Shown here in pieces: positions 22,559 through 35,639 of a DNA stretch of 64,000 nt. The stretch comes from Prosopocoilus inquinatus. Taxonomy: Eukaryota; Arthropoda; Insecta; Coleoptera; Lucanidae. The notes under the pieces were generated by a model that ran no database searches, was not told the DNA's origin, and saw nothing but the letters and a program-made list of their open reading frames with translations. A program made the position numbers and the translations under genes. The DNA is taken from contig CM069877.1 of the NCBI GenBank assembly GCA_036172665.1, positions 17,571,001 to 17,635,000 on the forward strand, written 5' to 3'. Within the stretch, counting starts at the first letter, position 1. Each line of letters starts with the position of its first letter.

Positions 22559-24493
22559 AAAAAGTGTCAACAGATTAATTAATTTAAATTTATTACATAT
22601 ATTTTTAATTTTAATCAACAATTTGATAAAACAAAATTCTTTTACCTGGGAGTCCGGTAGTAGGGATTATCGTTTAATATTGTAAAAATTCTAAAAAAAT
22701 ATTTTCCTCCATATTACTATTTTTATTGTGTAACAATTAGCTAAAAACAAGGCGATAAGATCTAACAAATGTGTTTTTTAAGTGATAACACGCAAGTAAC
22801 CTTACTCTGTGCCTTTGGATCTTTGAGTGGCGCGCAAGGGAACGACGGACTACTCTTCACGTCTTCACACTGTGCCTTAACTTTCACCCATCTTATTCTC
22901 AGATTGGACTGACAACTGAGTGACTCAAGATACATCTTACATTTATGAATTCAAAATAACTTTTATGAATTAGTTACCCCTTAGTACCTTAAACTTGAAT
23001 GAGTCACAAATATCTCTAAGGTTTTCTTTTTGTTTATTTCGAGAGAAATAAGACACTAAATAATAAAAAATCAGTTTATTTTCTACTTCTTCTACTTTCA
23101 GTAACAAAACATACGTAATTTAGAAGCGAAATTAATTTTGATAATACAAAAGGGAGACGCAGAAAATCCTGACTCAGGGCCTGGGTAATATTTTATTACC
23201 CGTGATTATTATCTTACCCCTTTTTCGCACTCAGTCTTCTCACATCCCTAAATAATTATAGAAACACATTTTAAAAGTTACTTTACAGACATTTGAATTT
23301 CCTTTGATCTCTATGACCAAACATTTTAATTTATTCCGCATTGTGTGAGCCTCAGATGGTTCAATGTTCAAATTAAAATATGAAAGAGCGGTCACACACC
23401 TGAGGGGTTCCCACAACAAAGCCTCCGCCCCCGTGAATATACGTAACTCGGGCCGAAGTTCTTTTACAACACGCGCCAATTATTTATTTACGGCACCTTT
23501 TCTTCTCCGATTTAAAAATCGAGGTGAGCACCGCCGGTTTTTTTCCTTTTACTCCGTTTACTAATCCCCTTCCCCTCACGATAAAAAAATTAAAGAAAAA
23601 TAATGAAGACGTCAAAACGAAACACTTAATTATAGTTTCGATTAAATTCAAAATTAGGATAATTGCTACTTTCTTCTTTTTTGTTTGTGGAACTTGAAGC
23701 GAGGGGGGAGAACGAGGGAGTGGGGGTTAAATAAATTCACGGATGTTTAATAATTGCAGTCATCATACATTGCAACGGAGCATGTAATTTAGGAGTAATT
23801 AGGGATAAAACCGAGGAAAAGACGCTTCTCTGCAAAATCGTCACGAGAGGGTGGTCGAATTTATTAATAGCTAACGTGTCGTGCAAATTTCAGAAGGTAA
23901 GTAATGCAATTTGTTCTCTTTATTATTTCTTTGTAGCGACCCACGAGCGCCTCCACCACAAAAATAAAATTTTGCGGCCATTTAATTGCAAGAAAACCAA
24001 GGAGCATCGGTTACTGACTTGAAAACAATTCAAAGCCCTTTTAAAAAATGTAACAGACATCGGTTTATCAAAATATAACGAAAAAGCGGTTCCTCCACCA
24101 CAATTAATTGAATACTATGACTCTGAGTCATCTGTTTATAAAAAGAAACCGGTGGATTCTTGGCTGCTCCACCAAAAAAAAAAGATTGGTTCGCTACACT
24201 CTAAGAGCGGCTCCACCAACAAAGCAAAGCAAATCCCTTGTATAACGACGAAATGTGGCTCCTACCATTCTTTCCGATATCTCAATGGGCGCCTTTGTAT
24301 TCAAATAATATGCCACAAAAAGAAAAATTGAAAAACGAATGCACTACTTTCCTAATGCTTTTCTATAATAGAAACTTAGAAATCATTTCCTGTTAAACAA
24401 TCAAAAAAAGAAACAAGAAAACAATAGATAAAGTGCAGTCCTCTTCCCTACAAAAACAAATTTGTCATTTAGTAAAACGGTGTTGCGGTGTTG

Positions 24494-25053
24494 CCTCTTC
24501 CGCTGTCAAAACCAGTTGTAGGCGGAACTCTTTGTACAACGTCATTTTGAAGCCAGTCACATTGAAACTGAATGATGATTGAATTTTATCGGTGGACGTG
24601 CAGCCAATCCATGAAAACTGTTGTGTCCTTAGCTCTGACCTCAAAAACGAATTATTGTGCGCAATATTCTTCGTACAGAGTCACCCCGTTCGGAGCCAAT
24701 AACATTTCGAATTCCCGAGAGAGGCGTGGCTTTAACCACGCAAGTCGTTATTATTCGTTGAAAGTTGTTATACTCTTAAAAATGAAACAGCCAACTCCGT
24801 CTAATTTTTTTTAAAGGAATCATGAAATTTAGGCACAGGGTGTTAGTGACAGACATTGTTGATGATTTCATACTGAGCCAAAGACAAAGAGTTTTATACA
24901 GGTTGAAATTTCCTGTGAAGGTTTTTGGCGCTTCTCTGAATATGAAATCATCATTTTGGCGGGGCAAACCCGTGCGCCAGTGTACTTAAAAAAATTGAAA
25001 GTGCAAATAAAGACACTAAGTAAAACAGAAGTATACCTCTTCAAATTTTAATA
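24494..25053. other. No gene recognised
   Basis: This follows the break of copy A2. Short frames on both strands (for example 24572-24814 +) have no domain I recognise. The 'ggcacagggtgtt' motif near 24832 is another putative transposon terminus. Confidence 0.4.
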
Positions 25054-26914
25054 CAGGGTGTTCTTTTACTGTGTGCAAATAAGGAAAACCTCAGAATAAG
25101 TACATGAAATGCAACCTTCTGCGCGTATTATCTGATTGTTACCGTACTAAAGCAAAAAAATTTCGGAGGTACCACTTGTTTGGAACTGTTGATATGTGCG
25201 AGAGAGAAATACTAGCAAGATCGCAACGCCTTCCTATAGTTGACACCGACACAGCGAGTTCCGTATTCAAATCTAATTCATAGCGTTTAGTAATTATTTT
25301 ATTTAAAATTTTAATTCGCTGAGGGAATTAATATTATATTTATTTAAAAACTGCCCTACCTTAAGCGCGTCAATCGAAGAGGCGGCGGGCGTTGTAAACA
25401 TACTTAAGAAATAGAAACGCAATTTATTTATGCACGCAAACGCAATTTATATATGCTGATGATACCTCGTGTATAGCGACTGGTAAATCTCATGCCTTAT
25501 CATCAAAAATTGCCTCACTCTCTATTTTACAAATGTTTAAATGGTGTGAGAGCAATAATCTTCAGTTAAACCATAATAAAACTGTGGCTTTGCCATTTAC
25601 AAATAGACCATTGCTGTCTAGCATACTTATTAAGTGTCATGGAAAATCAGTTCCAGTCACAGATAGTGTAAAATTTTTGGGTTTATACATTGATGCTGCA
25701 CTAAAGTTTAACATTCATATTGAATCTGTGTGCTCAAAATTGTCTCGATTCTGCTACGTTGTAAGGAATCTTAGGAATTGTGTTTCTGTGGATGTATTAA
25801 AAATATATTATACGTCTTTTATTCAGTCTACACTATCTTATGGTTTAATTTTTTGGGGAGGGTCATCTAACTCTCGGCAAGTTTTCATCTTACAAAAATC
25901 AATTTTAAGAACAATATTATGCAAAAACCCCACAGATTCGTGTAAACCCCTATTTAAATTACTTGAAATCTTGCCATTACCTTGTCTCTATATTTACAAT
26001 CTTGCTGTTTTTGTTAAAACTAACTCAAACTTATTCCCGAAAAAAAAAGACAAATATGGATCCGATTTGCTTCCGAAAACTAGGTATTGTAATAATCTAA
26101 TAATCCCTAAACATAGCACTTCTCTTTTTGAACACGGTGTCTATTATAAGGCACTAAAAGTGTTTAATCAGGTGCCTGCTCTATTAAGATTGTTGGAATC
26201 TACAATTAAGTTTAAAAGAGAATTAAGAATGTTTTTATTGAGTCACTGTTTTTACGACTTTAAGGAGTTTGTATAACCATTTGACAAGTTTTATCCTTTG
26301 TCTTTTCTTGACGAGGCCTATATCTCTTTGAGATCCATGGCAGATATATATATAATAAAAATAATAATAATAATAATAATTTATTACTTGTAAAAAATAA
26401 AACAATAGATGACAAAGATGTGATTCTCACTCATTCGCAATTTTAAGCCGCATTTTTCGTTCAGTAATTATGATCGTCGGCCTATAATTTAAAAAACTTA
26501 AAAATGTAATAACTTACTTGGAGTGAGGTTACATTGTTTTAATAAATCCAGGCGGGTTTACAATGTTGATTGACCGGAAGATTTTGTAATCGTCCTAGCT
26601 GTTAATACGCATCATACGAATCAAACATATGCTCGTTCACGACAGGGGTCATGCACAAGGTTAAACCGCGTTAAACACAGACCGACTGACCTGTTTTCGT
26701 GTCGTCGGTCAAACAGGCAACCGCGTGCGCGAGAGCTTAGCCACCTACGCTTCTCAGTAATGCCAGCAGTTCTCAAACGGTTTGGCGAAAATCTGCCAAT
26801 ACATTTTTCTCGAAAATTATTCACTTTCTGTTGAGAACATTTGAGTGCAATCGTTGCTATTTATGGTAATGCATTACAGGTTTAAATATTTGCACACAGT
26901 AAAAGAACAGCCTG
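25054..26914. mobile_element. TIR element (~30-bp ends, TA flanks) with a LINE fragment inside
   Basis: The left end cagggtgttcttttactgtg, continuing tgcaaata, is the complement of the right end (tatttgcacacagtaaaagaacagcctg) with one or two differences. TA lies immediately outside both ends. The LINE remnant at 25430-26390 occupies much of the interior, so either the LINE inserted into a DNA element or two repeat ends happen to flank it. Confidence 0.75.
25430..26390 (+). pseudogene. 5'-truncated LINE: reverse transcriptase C-terminal part with (ATA)n tail
   Basis: An in-frame QFIYADDTSCIATG (YADD active site, about 25445-25485) leads without a stop into the 247-codon frame ending at 26276. 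That frame carries the thumb motif VKFLGLYIDAALKF and a C-terminal region ending FKRELRMFLLSHCFYDF. The fingers and most of the palm are missing, as is any endonuclease or ORF1. A tail of ata/taa repeats (26346-26385) follows, as in I/Jockey-type LINEs. It is related to, but clearly a different family from, the LINE at 35640. Confidence 0.9.
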
Positions 26915-27024
26915 TACATTACATTTAACAATTTAACAACTTTTTAAGCGATACAAAAAAAAAATTGACAGACATCCTAGTCAAGCGTAAGTTGTTGCCA
27001 GAGCAGTGCAAAGTTGTATTCTTA

Positions 27025-27460
27025 GCCCATCTCTTCACGGAGCGTACCGTCAGAGAACTTTTTTGTGGGGAATTGTCTAGTCTACAATTCTTATAATAAC
27101 CCGAATTGTTGTCAGACTAATAGGAAGCGAGATAATCGCGAAAAACCATTTCTCTTGACGTTTGACCTTGAATAACACGTGAAGCCGGCATGATATAGAT
27201 GGGGATTTGTGGTGTGTTATTTATAATGGCTACATGAAAGTGTATACAAAAATTCAGCTAGGTTGGATTTTTTCGGGAACTACCGCATTTTCTAAACTTA
27301 TCTTGCTGAGCTTGTTTGCATGCAGCGCACTTTGTTTTTAATCAACGACTACACACGAGGCAGTAGCGTAACGTATTCGCTATTTCGTATATTCTCTTTG
27401 TATTTTCATATGTCGCGTCTAATACGCGCCTCTGACGATACGCTTCGTGAAGAGACGGCC
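27025..27460. mobile_element. 436-bp MITE with TTA target duplication
   Basis: The ends gcccatctcttcacggagcg and cgcttcgtgaagagacggcc are inverted repeats flanked by TTA at 27022-27024 and 27461-27463. It shares ends and an internal tgcatgcagcg with the 81-bp element at 14558-14638, so both are deletion derivatives of one Harbinger-like family. Confidence 0.8.
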
Positions 27461-27829
27461 TTAGGCATGGTACTCAAAATGTTTTATACCGTCTGTCTTT
27501 TATACAAGATATTCACACTCTGTATAATTGATAAATCTTGCTGGCCAGGCGATTTCGAGATTTCGATAGTCGTACCATTGCGAAGTGTTAAAAAATCTTT
27601 CACGTGAGTGCGAAGAGAGAGACGATTATAAAGAAGCACACGTGTGAGAGAGAGCGCATATCATCTTCTGACATACATCGTCGTCATAGTACCAATATTT
27701 CGAATCTCAATTCTTTGTAATCGGTATTTGAAAATTTAAATAACAAATCGTTGCTGTAGATACAAAACTTCATTTGTACCTACAGCAAGGAATTGTCATT
27801 TAAGTTTTCAATTATGAGTTGGGCAAATT

Positions 27830-28020
27830 GCATTCATAAATATGAGTACTGATTACGAGTACTATGTAATCAAACTCTTAGTATGAGTAAAGTACAAGTA
27901 ATCAGTAATCATAAAAAGTGAGAATGAGTAAAGTACATGTACTCAGTAATATAAATAATGAGTACATGTAATCAGTAATCATATAAAATGAGTATGAGTA
28001 CAGGTAAAAAGTAATGGCAT
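27830..28020. repeat. Array of gagtaa / agtaatcagtaatca motifs
   Basis: Short variants of (a)gtaatca and gagtacatgta repeat across about 190 bp. A complementary array (actcaattactt) lies at 34260-34400, on the far side of the copia element. The two look like subterminal arrays of one DNA transposon that copia split. Confidence 0.6.
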
Positions 28021-29367
28021 GCTGTTTCAATTTTTTGTCTCCGATCATTTTGACATTACTTAGCGGCACAATGCTGGTCCGCTGGGTCTCGCAATTCGAA
28101 GTGCTTGTACGTTTGCAAATTCGTCCGAACTGTCTCATCTTCGATGGCATTCTATAGATATTTCCGATATTTAAATATGATAAGGACACTTTTTATTCAA
28201 CTTTTAACTAGATTATGATTTCTTCCTAAATCACTTAAAAGAAAATTCGTAATAGTCCATAGGAAAACCCAACTGTGCATATTGTGAGTGTCATTTTTTC
28301 TGAGCTACAGGAAAATATTATGGGTTCTCAAATATTATTGAATTTTATGTCCCCAAGGCAAAATACGATAAAAATGAACATCTACATGTTAATACTAATG
28401 TTTAAAATGATGAAGATTTATACAATTCTTTAAATAAAGAAAGATTTCGGAAATTGAAATCTTATTTAAAAACCGTATTTTTTATGTTTGATTTAGGTTA
28501 GCATATTAGCGCACTTGCGTATTTTCCCGACTTTCTTTCATCAAAAATTGAACTTTTCAATCGAACACTCGTTATAAATTACATAAACAATTTCAAACAA
28601 TATAAACTAACATGTGTCGCAGGTCTTATAATCCAGACGCCTTTGACCAGTAAAAAATAAGTTGAATGTTAACTAATAATTGATATGGTGGATCAAATAA
28701 AGCCCAAGATTTTTAATTTTTTGCATAATTTGATTATTAGACATTCAGTTTTCAAATAGTTAAATATTACAATTCGAATTATCTCTTATGAACTTATGAG
28801 CGTCTAGATTATAAGACTTTTGGGACACACGTCATATAAAAATTTGAGTTCATAGTTTGGCTATTATGAAGTTCTCATGTGATTTAATTGTAAATTAAGG
28901 AACCATAATCTACGTTAAAAATCAAACAACAAAGCTATAATTCTTTTATATCTTTAAAAATAAAAAAAATATTTGCATTTAAAATGTTGGTCAATTTTAC
29001 ATTTTTCAACCGTACCACAAAACACCAAGAAACAGCGAATTTTTGATTTAACCATTTAAATTAGCATTAAAAGTTAAAACTCAATATTACGTTCTCGGTT
29101 CTTTTCTGTTTCCGTTGCTCATGAAGAAATTGTACAATACCATCGAAAATGGGACACCTACACACACCTCTTAGACAAAACAAATACAATCAAAATCAAA
29201 AGCTTAAGGATGCTCGAGGGATTCACCGCAATCAAAACGATTTGCAAAAAAATTTGTTTAAATAAAAACTTCCACAGCAAATTTAAGTCCGTTCGCTTTA
29301 AAGCTTAGACTACGTGGTAAGCGTACAATTAACAGCATTTGGAAAAGCCTGAATATTATTAGATGTG
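28021..29367. other. No gene recognised
   Basis: A minus-strand frame of 95 codons (27902-28189) has no clear domain. The region is probably the interior of the DNA element bounded by the gagtaa arrays. A degenerate piece related to the tail of the hammerhead-bearing repeat lies at about 29210-29255. Confidence 0.4.
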
Positions 29368-29372
29368 AATAA

Positions 29373-29615
29373 TGTTGGATATATTCCATTCTCAGCATCC
29401 TTCCGCCCTCTGTAGGGTATACGAACAGAATGGTAACCCGCTTACTTAGAATTAGAATAGGTATTACACAGTGCTTTTAAGATGTACATAACGACAAGTT
29501 GCCGCTATAGCTTTGTAAGAATAAGTTGGAGTTGTATTTGTTAGTGATAGTGATAGCGTGAATAAACGATCGTAGTGTAATCATTGCGCTTATTACTAAC
29601 TCTATATCCCCAACA
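29373..29615 (+). repeat. Copia 5' LTR
   Basis: 243 bp, starting tgttggatat and ending tccccaaca. It contains a gaataaac segment near its 3' part, a plausible polyadenylation region. It is paired with 33985-34229. Confidence 0.95.
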
Positions 29616-29634
29616 GGTTATGGGCCCAGACAAT
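29616..29634 (+). promoter_or_regulatory. Copia primer binding site
   Basis: ggttatgggcccaga starts at the first base after the 5' LTR. This matches the known copia-type site complementary to an internal part of initiator methionine tRNA rather than to its 3' end. Confidence 0.8.
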
Positions 29635-29806
29635 AAGCAAGTGATCGTGTAAAAAGAATTAAAAAAAAAACTCAGTGTAAAGTGCGTCATCTAAAAACGC
29701 GCTCGGGCACGAACAGTTGATTCTCGGAAAAGCACTACGCATAGTGAAGAAAGTGCAGTTGCATTCTCCCGCTTCACATATTCAACATAAAAACAAGTAC
29801 GTTAAA

Positions 29807-32800
29807 ATGACACACGTAAGTATAATTAATTCCACGCGATTAGAAACGCTGTCGAAAACAAATTACGACACGTGGAAGATACACGCCGAAGCCTTATTCA
29901 TTAAAAACGACATGTGGGGTTACGTTTCGGGAGAAATACCGAAACCCGTCGTCGAAGGTGACGAAATAGAACGCGCTGCCGCTAAAATCGCATTAGAAAA
30001 ATGGTTAAAAGAAGATCGGAAAGCTAGATCGGATATTCTTTTGTCTATAAGCGCGTCCGAGTTGAAGCATACGCACGGATGTGTCACGTCTAAGGAACTC
30101 TGGGAAAAGCTCGAGGCAACCTATTCGTCGAAAGGTCCCGCTCGCATGGCAACTCTTTTAAGACAATTGCAACAGCGAAAAATGCAAGAAGGGGACGACG
30201 TGCGTGAACACATGGCCCGTTTCTTTGAAACAGTAGATAAACTCGCAGCGATGTCCGTCGAAATAAATGAAAAATTGCTGACACTAATACTTCTCGAAAG
30301 CCTGCCGAGCAGCTTTCAAATATTCAAATGCGCCATCGAATCTCGAGATCGCTTACCTGAATTGGAGCAATTAAAAATAAAAATAATCGAAGCTAGTGAA
30401 GCACAAAATCAAAAATCTAGTGAAGACAATCACGGTGCACTTTTAATTAAGCAACGACACACAAGAACAGGCCCTTGCTCCTCAAAATCTGGCGAGAACA
30501 CGAAATTCGAGAAGTGCGATTCGCAAAGGAAAAATTACAAATGCAAAAAGCTCGGTCACAAAGCCGCCAATTGCTTTTCAAGAAAAAGAAAAGAATCCAA
30601 GCATCAAGCTAACAACGCCGAAGATGCATTTTTCGCGAGTCAGACCGACATAATCAGCAATTTCACAAATCACGACAAAAATTCGAAGCGATGGTGCTTA
30701 GACAGTGGTTGCACTTCGCACTTGTGCAACGACGATCAGATGTTTATGAACCTCACAAACGCCGACAACGAATTAAAACTTGCCGACGGCAAAACTGCCC
30801 GAATCGAAGCTAAAGGCGACGTAAGGATTATATCTTCTGTGGAAAACGAATCCAGAAACATCAAATTAGAGAATGCCCTCTATGTTCCCGATCTGAAGAC
30901 GAACCTTTTATCCGTGGGAAAATCGTGAACAAGAATCACAAAATAGTCTTCACCAAGGATCATGCTCTCCTTCAAGACCTCGAAGGAAAAACGAAGATGA
31001 TCGCAGACCGCATTAGAGATCTATTCTACCTACGCGAGAAATCTCACACAGCATTCGCAGCAACTGAAGGGCACCGGTCCGACGCCGACATATGGCACGA
31101 ACGACTGAGACACCTCAACTCAAGAGATCTACTTTCCATGGCCAAAACTGGAGCAGTCACTGGTTTAAGCATTAAACCGAAACACGATTTGTCACCGTGT
31201 AAAATTTGTACAATGGGTAAACTCATTTGTTCTCGATTTCAGACACGCGAAAATCGCTCTTCCGGGATTCTTGACGTCATCCACATGGATCTCTGCGGAC
31301 CAATGCGGACAGCATCTGTAGGTGGTGCTCGATATTTCCTGACCATCACCGACGACAGAAGCAGGCACTGCGAGGTTTTCTTCATAAGAAACAAAAATGA
31401 GGTCCCGGAGATGTTCCTGGAGTACAAGAAGATGGCTGAGCGACAAACCGGTCAGAAAATAAAAGCAATCCAATCGGATAACGGCGGAGAATTCCCGTAT
31501 GGATCAGGTTCCCAAGGACGAAGGCATTCGTCGTCGCCTGACAGTCGCTCATACGCCTAAACAAAATGAGGTCGCCGAAAGGAAGAACCGGACACTTGTC
31601 GAGGCAGCCAGGTGCATGATGCTACAGTCTGACCTACCACCATCCTTCTGGGCAGAGGCCATCGCAGCAGTAAACCATATTCGAAACCGGTGCATTTCGA
31701 AAGTCCTGGAAAACAAGACGCCATACGAAGAATGGACGGGACACAAGCCCAACGTCAGCCACCTCAGAACTTTCGGGTGTAAGGCGTTTCTACTCAACAA
31801 GACGCCAAGGAAGGACAAGTTCAGCTCCAAGACGCTTGGAGGAATCTTCGTCGGGTATTCCACCACATCAAAGGGGTACCGCATATGGGTCCCGAGTACC
31901 AAAAGGATTCACGTGGCGAGAGACGTAAAATTCTTCCCAGAATTCCGCTCCAGCGAAAACCGTGAGCACTTTATGACCAACGAAGCGAAAACTGGTCGTT
32001 TCAGATGACCTTCAGACTTCAGAGACTGAAATTGGTCCAAACCTAATCCCTGAAGTTGAAACAGTCCACGAAAACCCTGGGCCAAGTGTGCGAACTATTC
32101 GCACAGTCGTGGTCGATCCCAAGGTCAATGGTTCCACTTCCCAATCAGTAATCACCAGAGGTCCTGGCCGTCCTACCAAAATTCTAACCGGGAAACGCGG
32201 ACGCCCGGCTAAGCAATACTACACCAGGAACACCGACGAACTCGCTCGAAACCAAGGACTAGCAGTTACACTGATGAACAAGAAGTCGAACCAGACGAAC
32301 AAGAAGCTCCCGAGGAAGAGGGAGTAGGTCGAGATGATAATCACGAACAAGAAGATCAGCTCTCTCTACTTGCTTCCGAGATCCCATTCTTGCAAGCAAT
32401 AGAAGGACCTGAAGGCAGAGATTGGAAAGAAGCCATCTACGCTGAAATGAAGAGCCATGTTGATAACGATACATGGAGGCTTGTTCCGAGACCAGACGAC
32501 AAGGTCATCGGGTGTAGCACAGTTTTAAGGAACAAATACAAGGCCGACGGGACTTTAGAACGAAAAAAGGCAAGGATCGTTGCCAAAGGATTCTCCCAAC
32601 GACCCGGGATAGATTACAAGGACACGTTTGCTCCTGTTGCCAGACTGAACTCCCTGTGAACCCTAGTCGCCCTATCAGTCGAAAGCGGGATGAAAATTCC
32701 ACAGTTCGACGTAACCACTGCCTACCTGAATGGGCACACCGACATCGACATTTATATGGAAAAGCCAGAGCTTCTAGAGGAGATGCTTCAAAAAATGGTC

Positions 32801-33973
32801 CATTCAGAAGGAAACAACGAAACAGGACGAAAAGCCCGTCATATGTTGGACGAGCTAAAACATGGAAATACGGTTTGTAAGCTTAACAAGGCAATTTACG
32901 GCTTGAAGCAAGCCGGGAGACAATGGCATGAAAAGATCGACATCACCCTTCGTGCGTTGGGCCTTCATCCAACCAACGCCGACGCCTGCGTCTATACAGA
33001 CGATCTAAAGAAAGTCTTCTTGCTAATTTATGTTGACGATATCCTTGTGGCTTCCGCAGATGAAAGAGAAGCGGAATTAATAAAGACCAAACTGAACGAT
33101 CATTTTACCATGAAGGACCTGGGAGAAGCGAAGTATTGCCTCGGCATTGAAATTCAACAAGATTCGGAGAGCATTCGACTGAGTCAACGTGGTTACATAC
33201 AAGATATACTGACCAGATTCAAGATGCAAGACTGCAAACCCGTCAGTACGCCTCTCGCTTTAGGACAAGGTTTGCATAGTGAGTCAAGTGATGACAACGA
33301 TGAGGACTCAAATTATCCGTATCGAGAGCTAATCGGTGCCTTAATGTACCTCTCTGTGGGCACGCGCCCAGACATAACCCACGCCGTCAGCTCGCTCAGT
33401 CAGTACTGCAGCGAATTTCGAAAGCGTCACTGGATGGCCGCGAAGAGAATATTGAGATATCTTTATGGAACCATCGACTTTGCCCTGACCTACAAGCCAA
33501 CTGGAATACCTCTGACGGGATTCGTAGACGCTGATTGGGGGAGTTGTCCAGTGGATCGACGCTCGTACACAGGGTTCGCCTTCATATTGGCCGAAGGGGC
33601 GATCTCCTGGGAAAATAGGAAGCAGCGAACTGTTGCATTGTCCTCCACGGAAGCGGAGTATATTGGCTTAACCGAAGCAACAAAAGAAGCCATTTACCTT
33701 AACGAGTTCTTGAAGGAGCTAGGTTTCTCCGGGCTAACCAATGTGACTCTCTTCAACAACAATCAAAGCGCCGGGAAACTTGCACGAAATCCAGTATTTC
33801 ACAGTCGATCCAAGCATATTGATATTAAATATCATTTTATTCGACAGGCCTTAGCATCACATCCCATCGACCTTAGATATCGATCTACGGAGGAAATAGT
33901 CGCCGACATCCTCACCAAGGGCTTACCAAGCCCAAAACATCTATTATGTTATCAAGGACTGGGACTGGGTTAA
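29807..33973 (+). pseudogene. Copia gag-pol polyprotein, frame-broken
   Basis: From ATG 29807, a UBN2-type Gag is followed by a zinc knuckle whose first Cys is Asn (NYKC...H...C), and by the protease WCLDSGCTSH. A frameshift near 30920 separates this from the GAG-pre-integrase and integrase (HMDLCGP; SDNGGEF). A second lesion near 31497 separates it from VAERKNRTL. After a stop at 32008, a poorly preserved linker leads to reverse transcriptase (FAPVARL), which has an in-frame TGA near 32657. An open 427-codon frame (32690-33973) follows, with LLIYVDDILVAS and copia RNase H. In the RNase H, NNNQSA stands where relatives have a catalytic Asp (DNQ). It is not functional as read. Confidence 0.93.
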
Positions 33974-33984
33974 TTGAGGGGGGG

Positions 33985-34229
33985 TGTTGGATATATTCCA
34001 TTCTCAGCATCCTTCCGCCCTCTGTAGGGTATAAGAACAGAATAGTAACCCGCTTACTTAGAATTAGAATAGGTATTACTCAGTGTGCTTTTAAGATGTA
34101 CATAACGACAAGTTGCCGCTGTAGCTTTGTAAGGATAAGTTCGAGTTGTATTTGTTAGTGATAGTGATAGCGTGAATAAACGATCATAGTGTAATCATTG
34201 CGCTTATTATTAACTCTATATCCCCAACA
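33985..34229 (+). repeat. Copia 3' LTR
   Basis: 245 bp and the same ends as the 5' LTR. Differences include tataag for tatacg, an extra tg after cagtg, and gatcatag for gatcgtag. Confidence 0.95.
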
Positions 34230-34259
34230 AATAACGGATTTCTATTGGTACTTCATTAT

Positions 34260-34400
34260 GTTTGTACTCATAATTTCAAATTACAAAACAACTCAATTAC
34301 TTCTACTCAACTACTTTGTACTCAATTACTTTTATACTTAAGCACTGTGAGTAAATTTGTAATCGATTATATTGTACTCATAATTTTTGAAACATGCAAT
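34260..34400. repeat. Array of actcaattact motifs
   Basis: Complementary partner of the gagtaa array at 27830-28020. Short tact/actcaatt units recur over about 140 bp. Confidence 0.55.
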
Positions 34401-35639
34401 ATTACTCCAGGTAATAACTTTTGTTTCTTAAGTAATTTCACTTTAAACTCCTGTAACTTTTTAGTTATTGTTTTTTTACCAGAAGTTTATTGGGAAAAAA
34501 GCTTTAATTTGATCTCCTCTAGCTGCTCTTTCAATCTCCTCCGTCTGTTATGAGTACAGCATCGAGGAAAATAGCCCGTCCAATCTCCCAGATGCCGATT
34601 ACGCACCTAACACCCCCGGTGTAGCGCAGATCTGAATTTTTCAATTGCCCGGTTTAACAGAGACGCGCGTTGTTGAGTATTCTCAGGTATTCGAAATTCG
34701 AATAGGGAAGAAAATACTAACATTTCTCAACTATTAATCGTTATTAAAATTAATTATTAAATAACGTTCCAAATTTTCGTTCGTTTCGATTTGCCGTGAG
34801 AATGTCTTGTCTTTTAAAGCGAGAAAATGATTTCTCAACGTAACAGGTCGTGAGAGACGCTTTCTCTAGGTAAATTTTGAACTCTTCAATATTTACGGAG
34901 AGACCGAGCAATCAAATAAATGTCGAATCGTCAAAATCAAAATTAATGAGACGCAGAATTCGATCGTAGAATCCGCGTGCCTATCAGAAATGCAACGAGA
35001 AATCGAGCCCCGCCGTGCGAGGAATACAACGCCTCTGAGTTTGAACCCTCAGATTCGAGGCCTTATATGAGACACCCAGTATAACCTCAATTCAAATGGC
35101 CCGTGAGGAGTTGATTATTTGAAGAAAAGTAAAAATACATTAGTTTTAATTAATGCTTAATTTTTTTTAAAGGAATTAATGCAAGGCTTGCGGCCCCACA
35201 ATTAGAAATCAAGTAATTTTAAATTAAATAATGTAAACAAAACCTCTGTATTTTAACTGCACATGAAGTGATTCACGAAATTATAGATGCTTGAGGGGCA
35301 AACAGAAAGTAACGCGTATAAGTTAAGAGTAGCTAATCCTGCATTCGAAACAACGCAGTTTAAGTTACCGGTGTTGATCCGACCAGCACAGAGCTTGGTC
35401 TGACGAAAAAAACGAGGGTATTGTTATACAAATAAGTTTTTATTAAGCGTAACACTGCAATTAGGTATACAATTCAAACTATTGAAACACACAAATGAAG
35501 TATATAACAAATAAGAAACAGGAATATGTACATTATACATTATTAAAAAGAATAATTTTATTCAATTTGTGCCTTAAAGTAGCTTTCTGTTTATATACAT
35601 TACTTATTACTGTTTATATACATTACAACTCAGACTACG
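34401..35639. other. No gene recognised
   Basis: Short frames without domain signal. Includes a somewhat GC-richer stretch at 34540-34680 and 34960-35060 that I cannot assign. Confidence 0.4.

Larger units (their letters stand above)
16259..24493. repeat. Large direct duplication, copy A2
   Basis: Second copy of the segment at 1-8235, in the same orientation. It is preceded by spacer B (8236-16258) and followed by unrelated sequence, so the order is A-B-A-C. Every feature of copy A1 recurs here at plus 16,258. Confidence 0.97.
29373..34229 (+). mobile_element. Full-length Ty1/copia LTR retrotransposon
   Basis: The element has LTRs of 243 bp (29373-29615) and 245 bp (33985-34229), both tgttgg...caaca. 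They are flanked by identical 5-bp target duplications, aataa, at 29368-29372 and 34230-34234. By hand the LTRs differ at about eight bases plus one 2-bp indel, a moderate age. The primer site follows the 5' LTR directly and a polypurine tract (ttgaggggggg) precedes the 3' LTR. The single gag-pol frame expected for copia is broken in several places. Confidence 0.97.
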
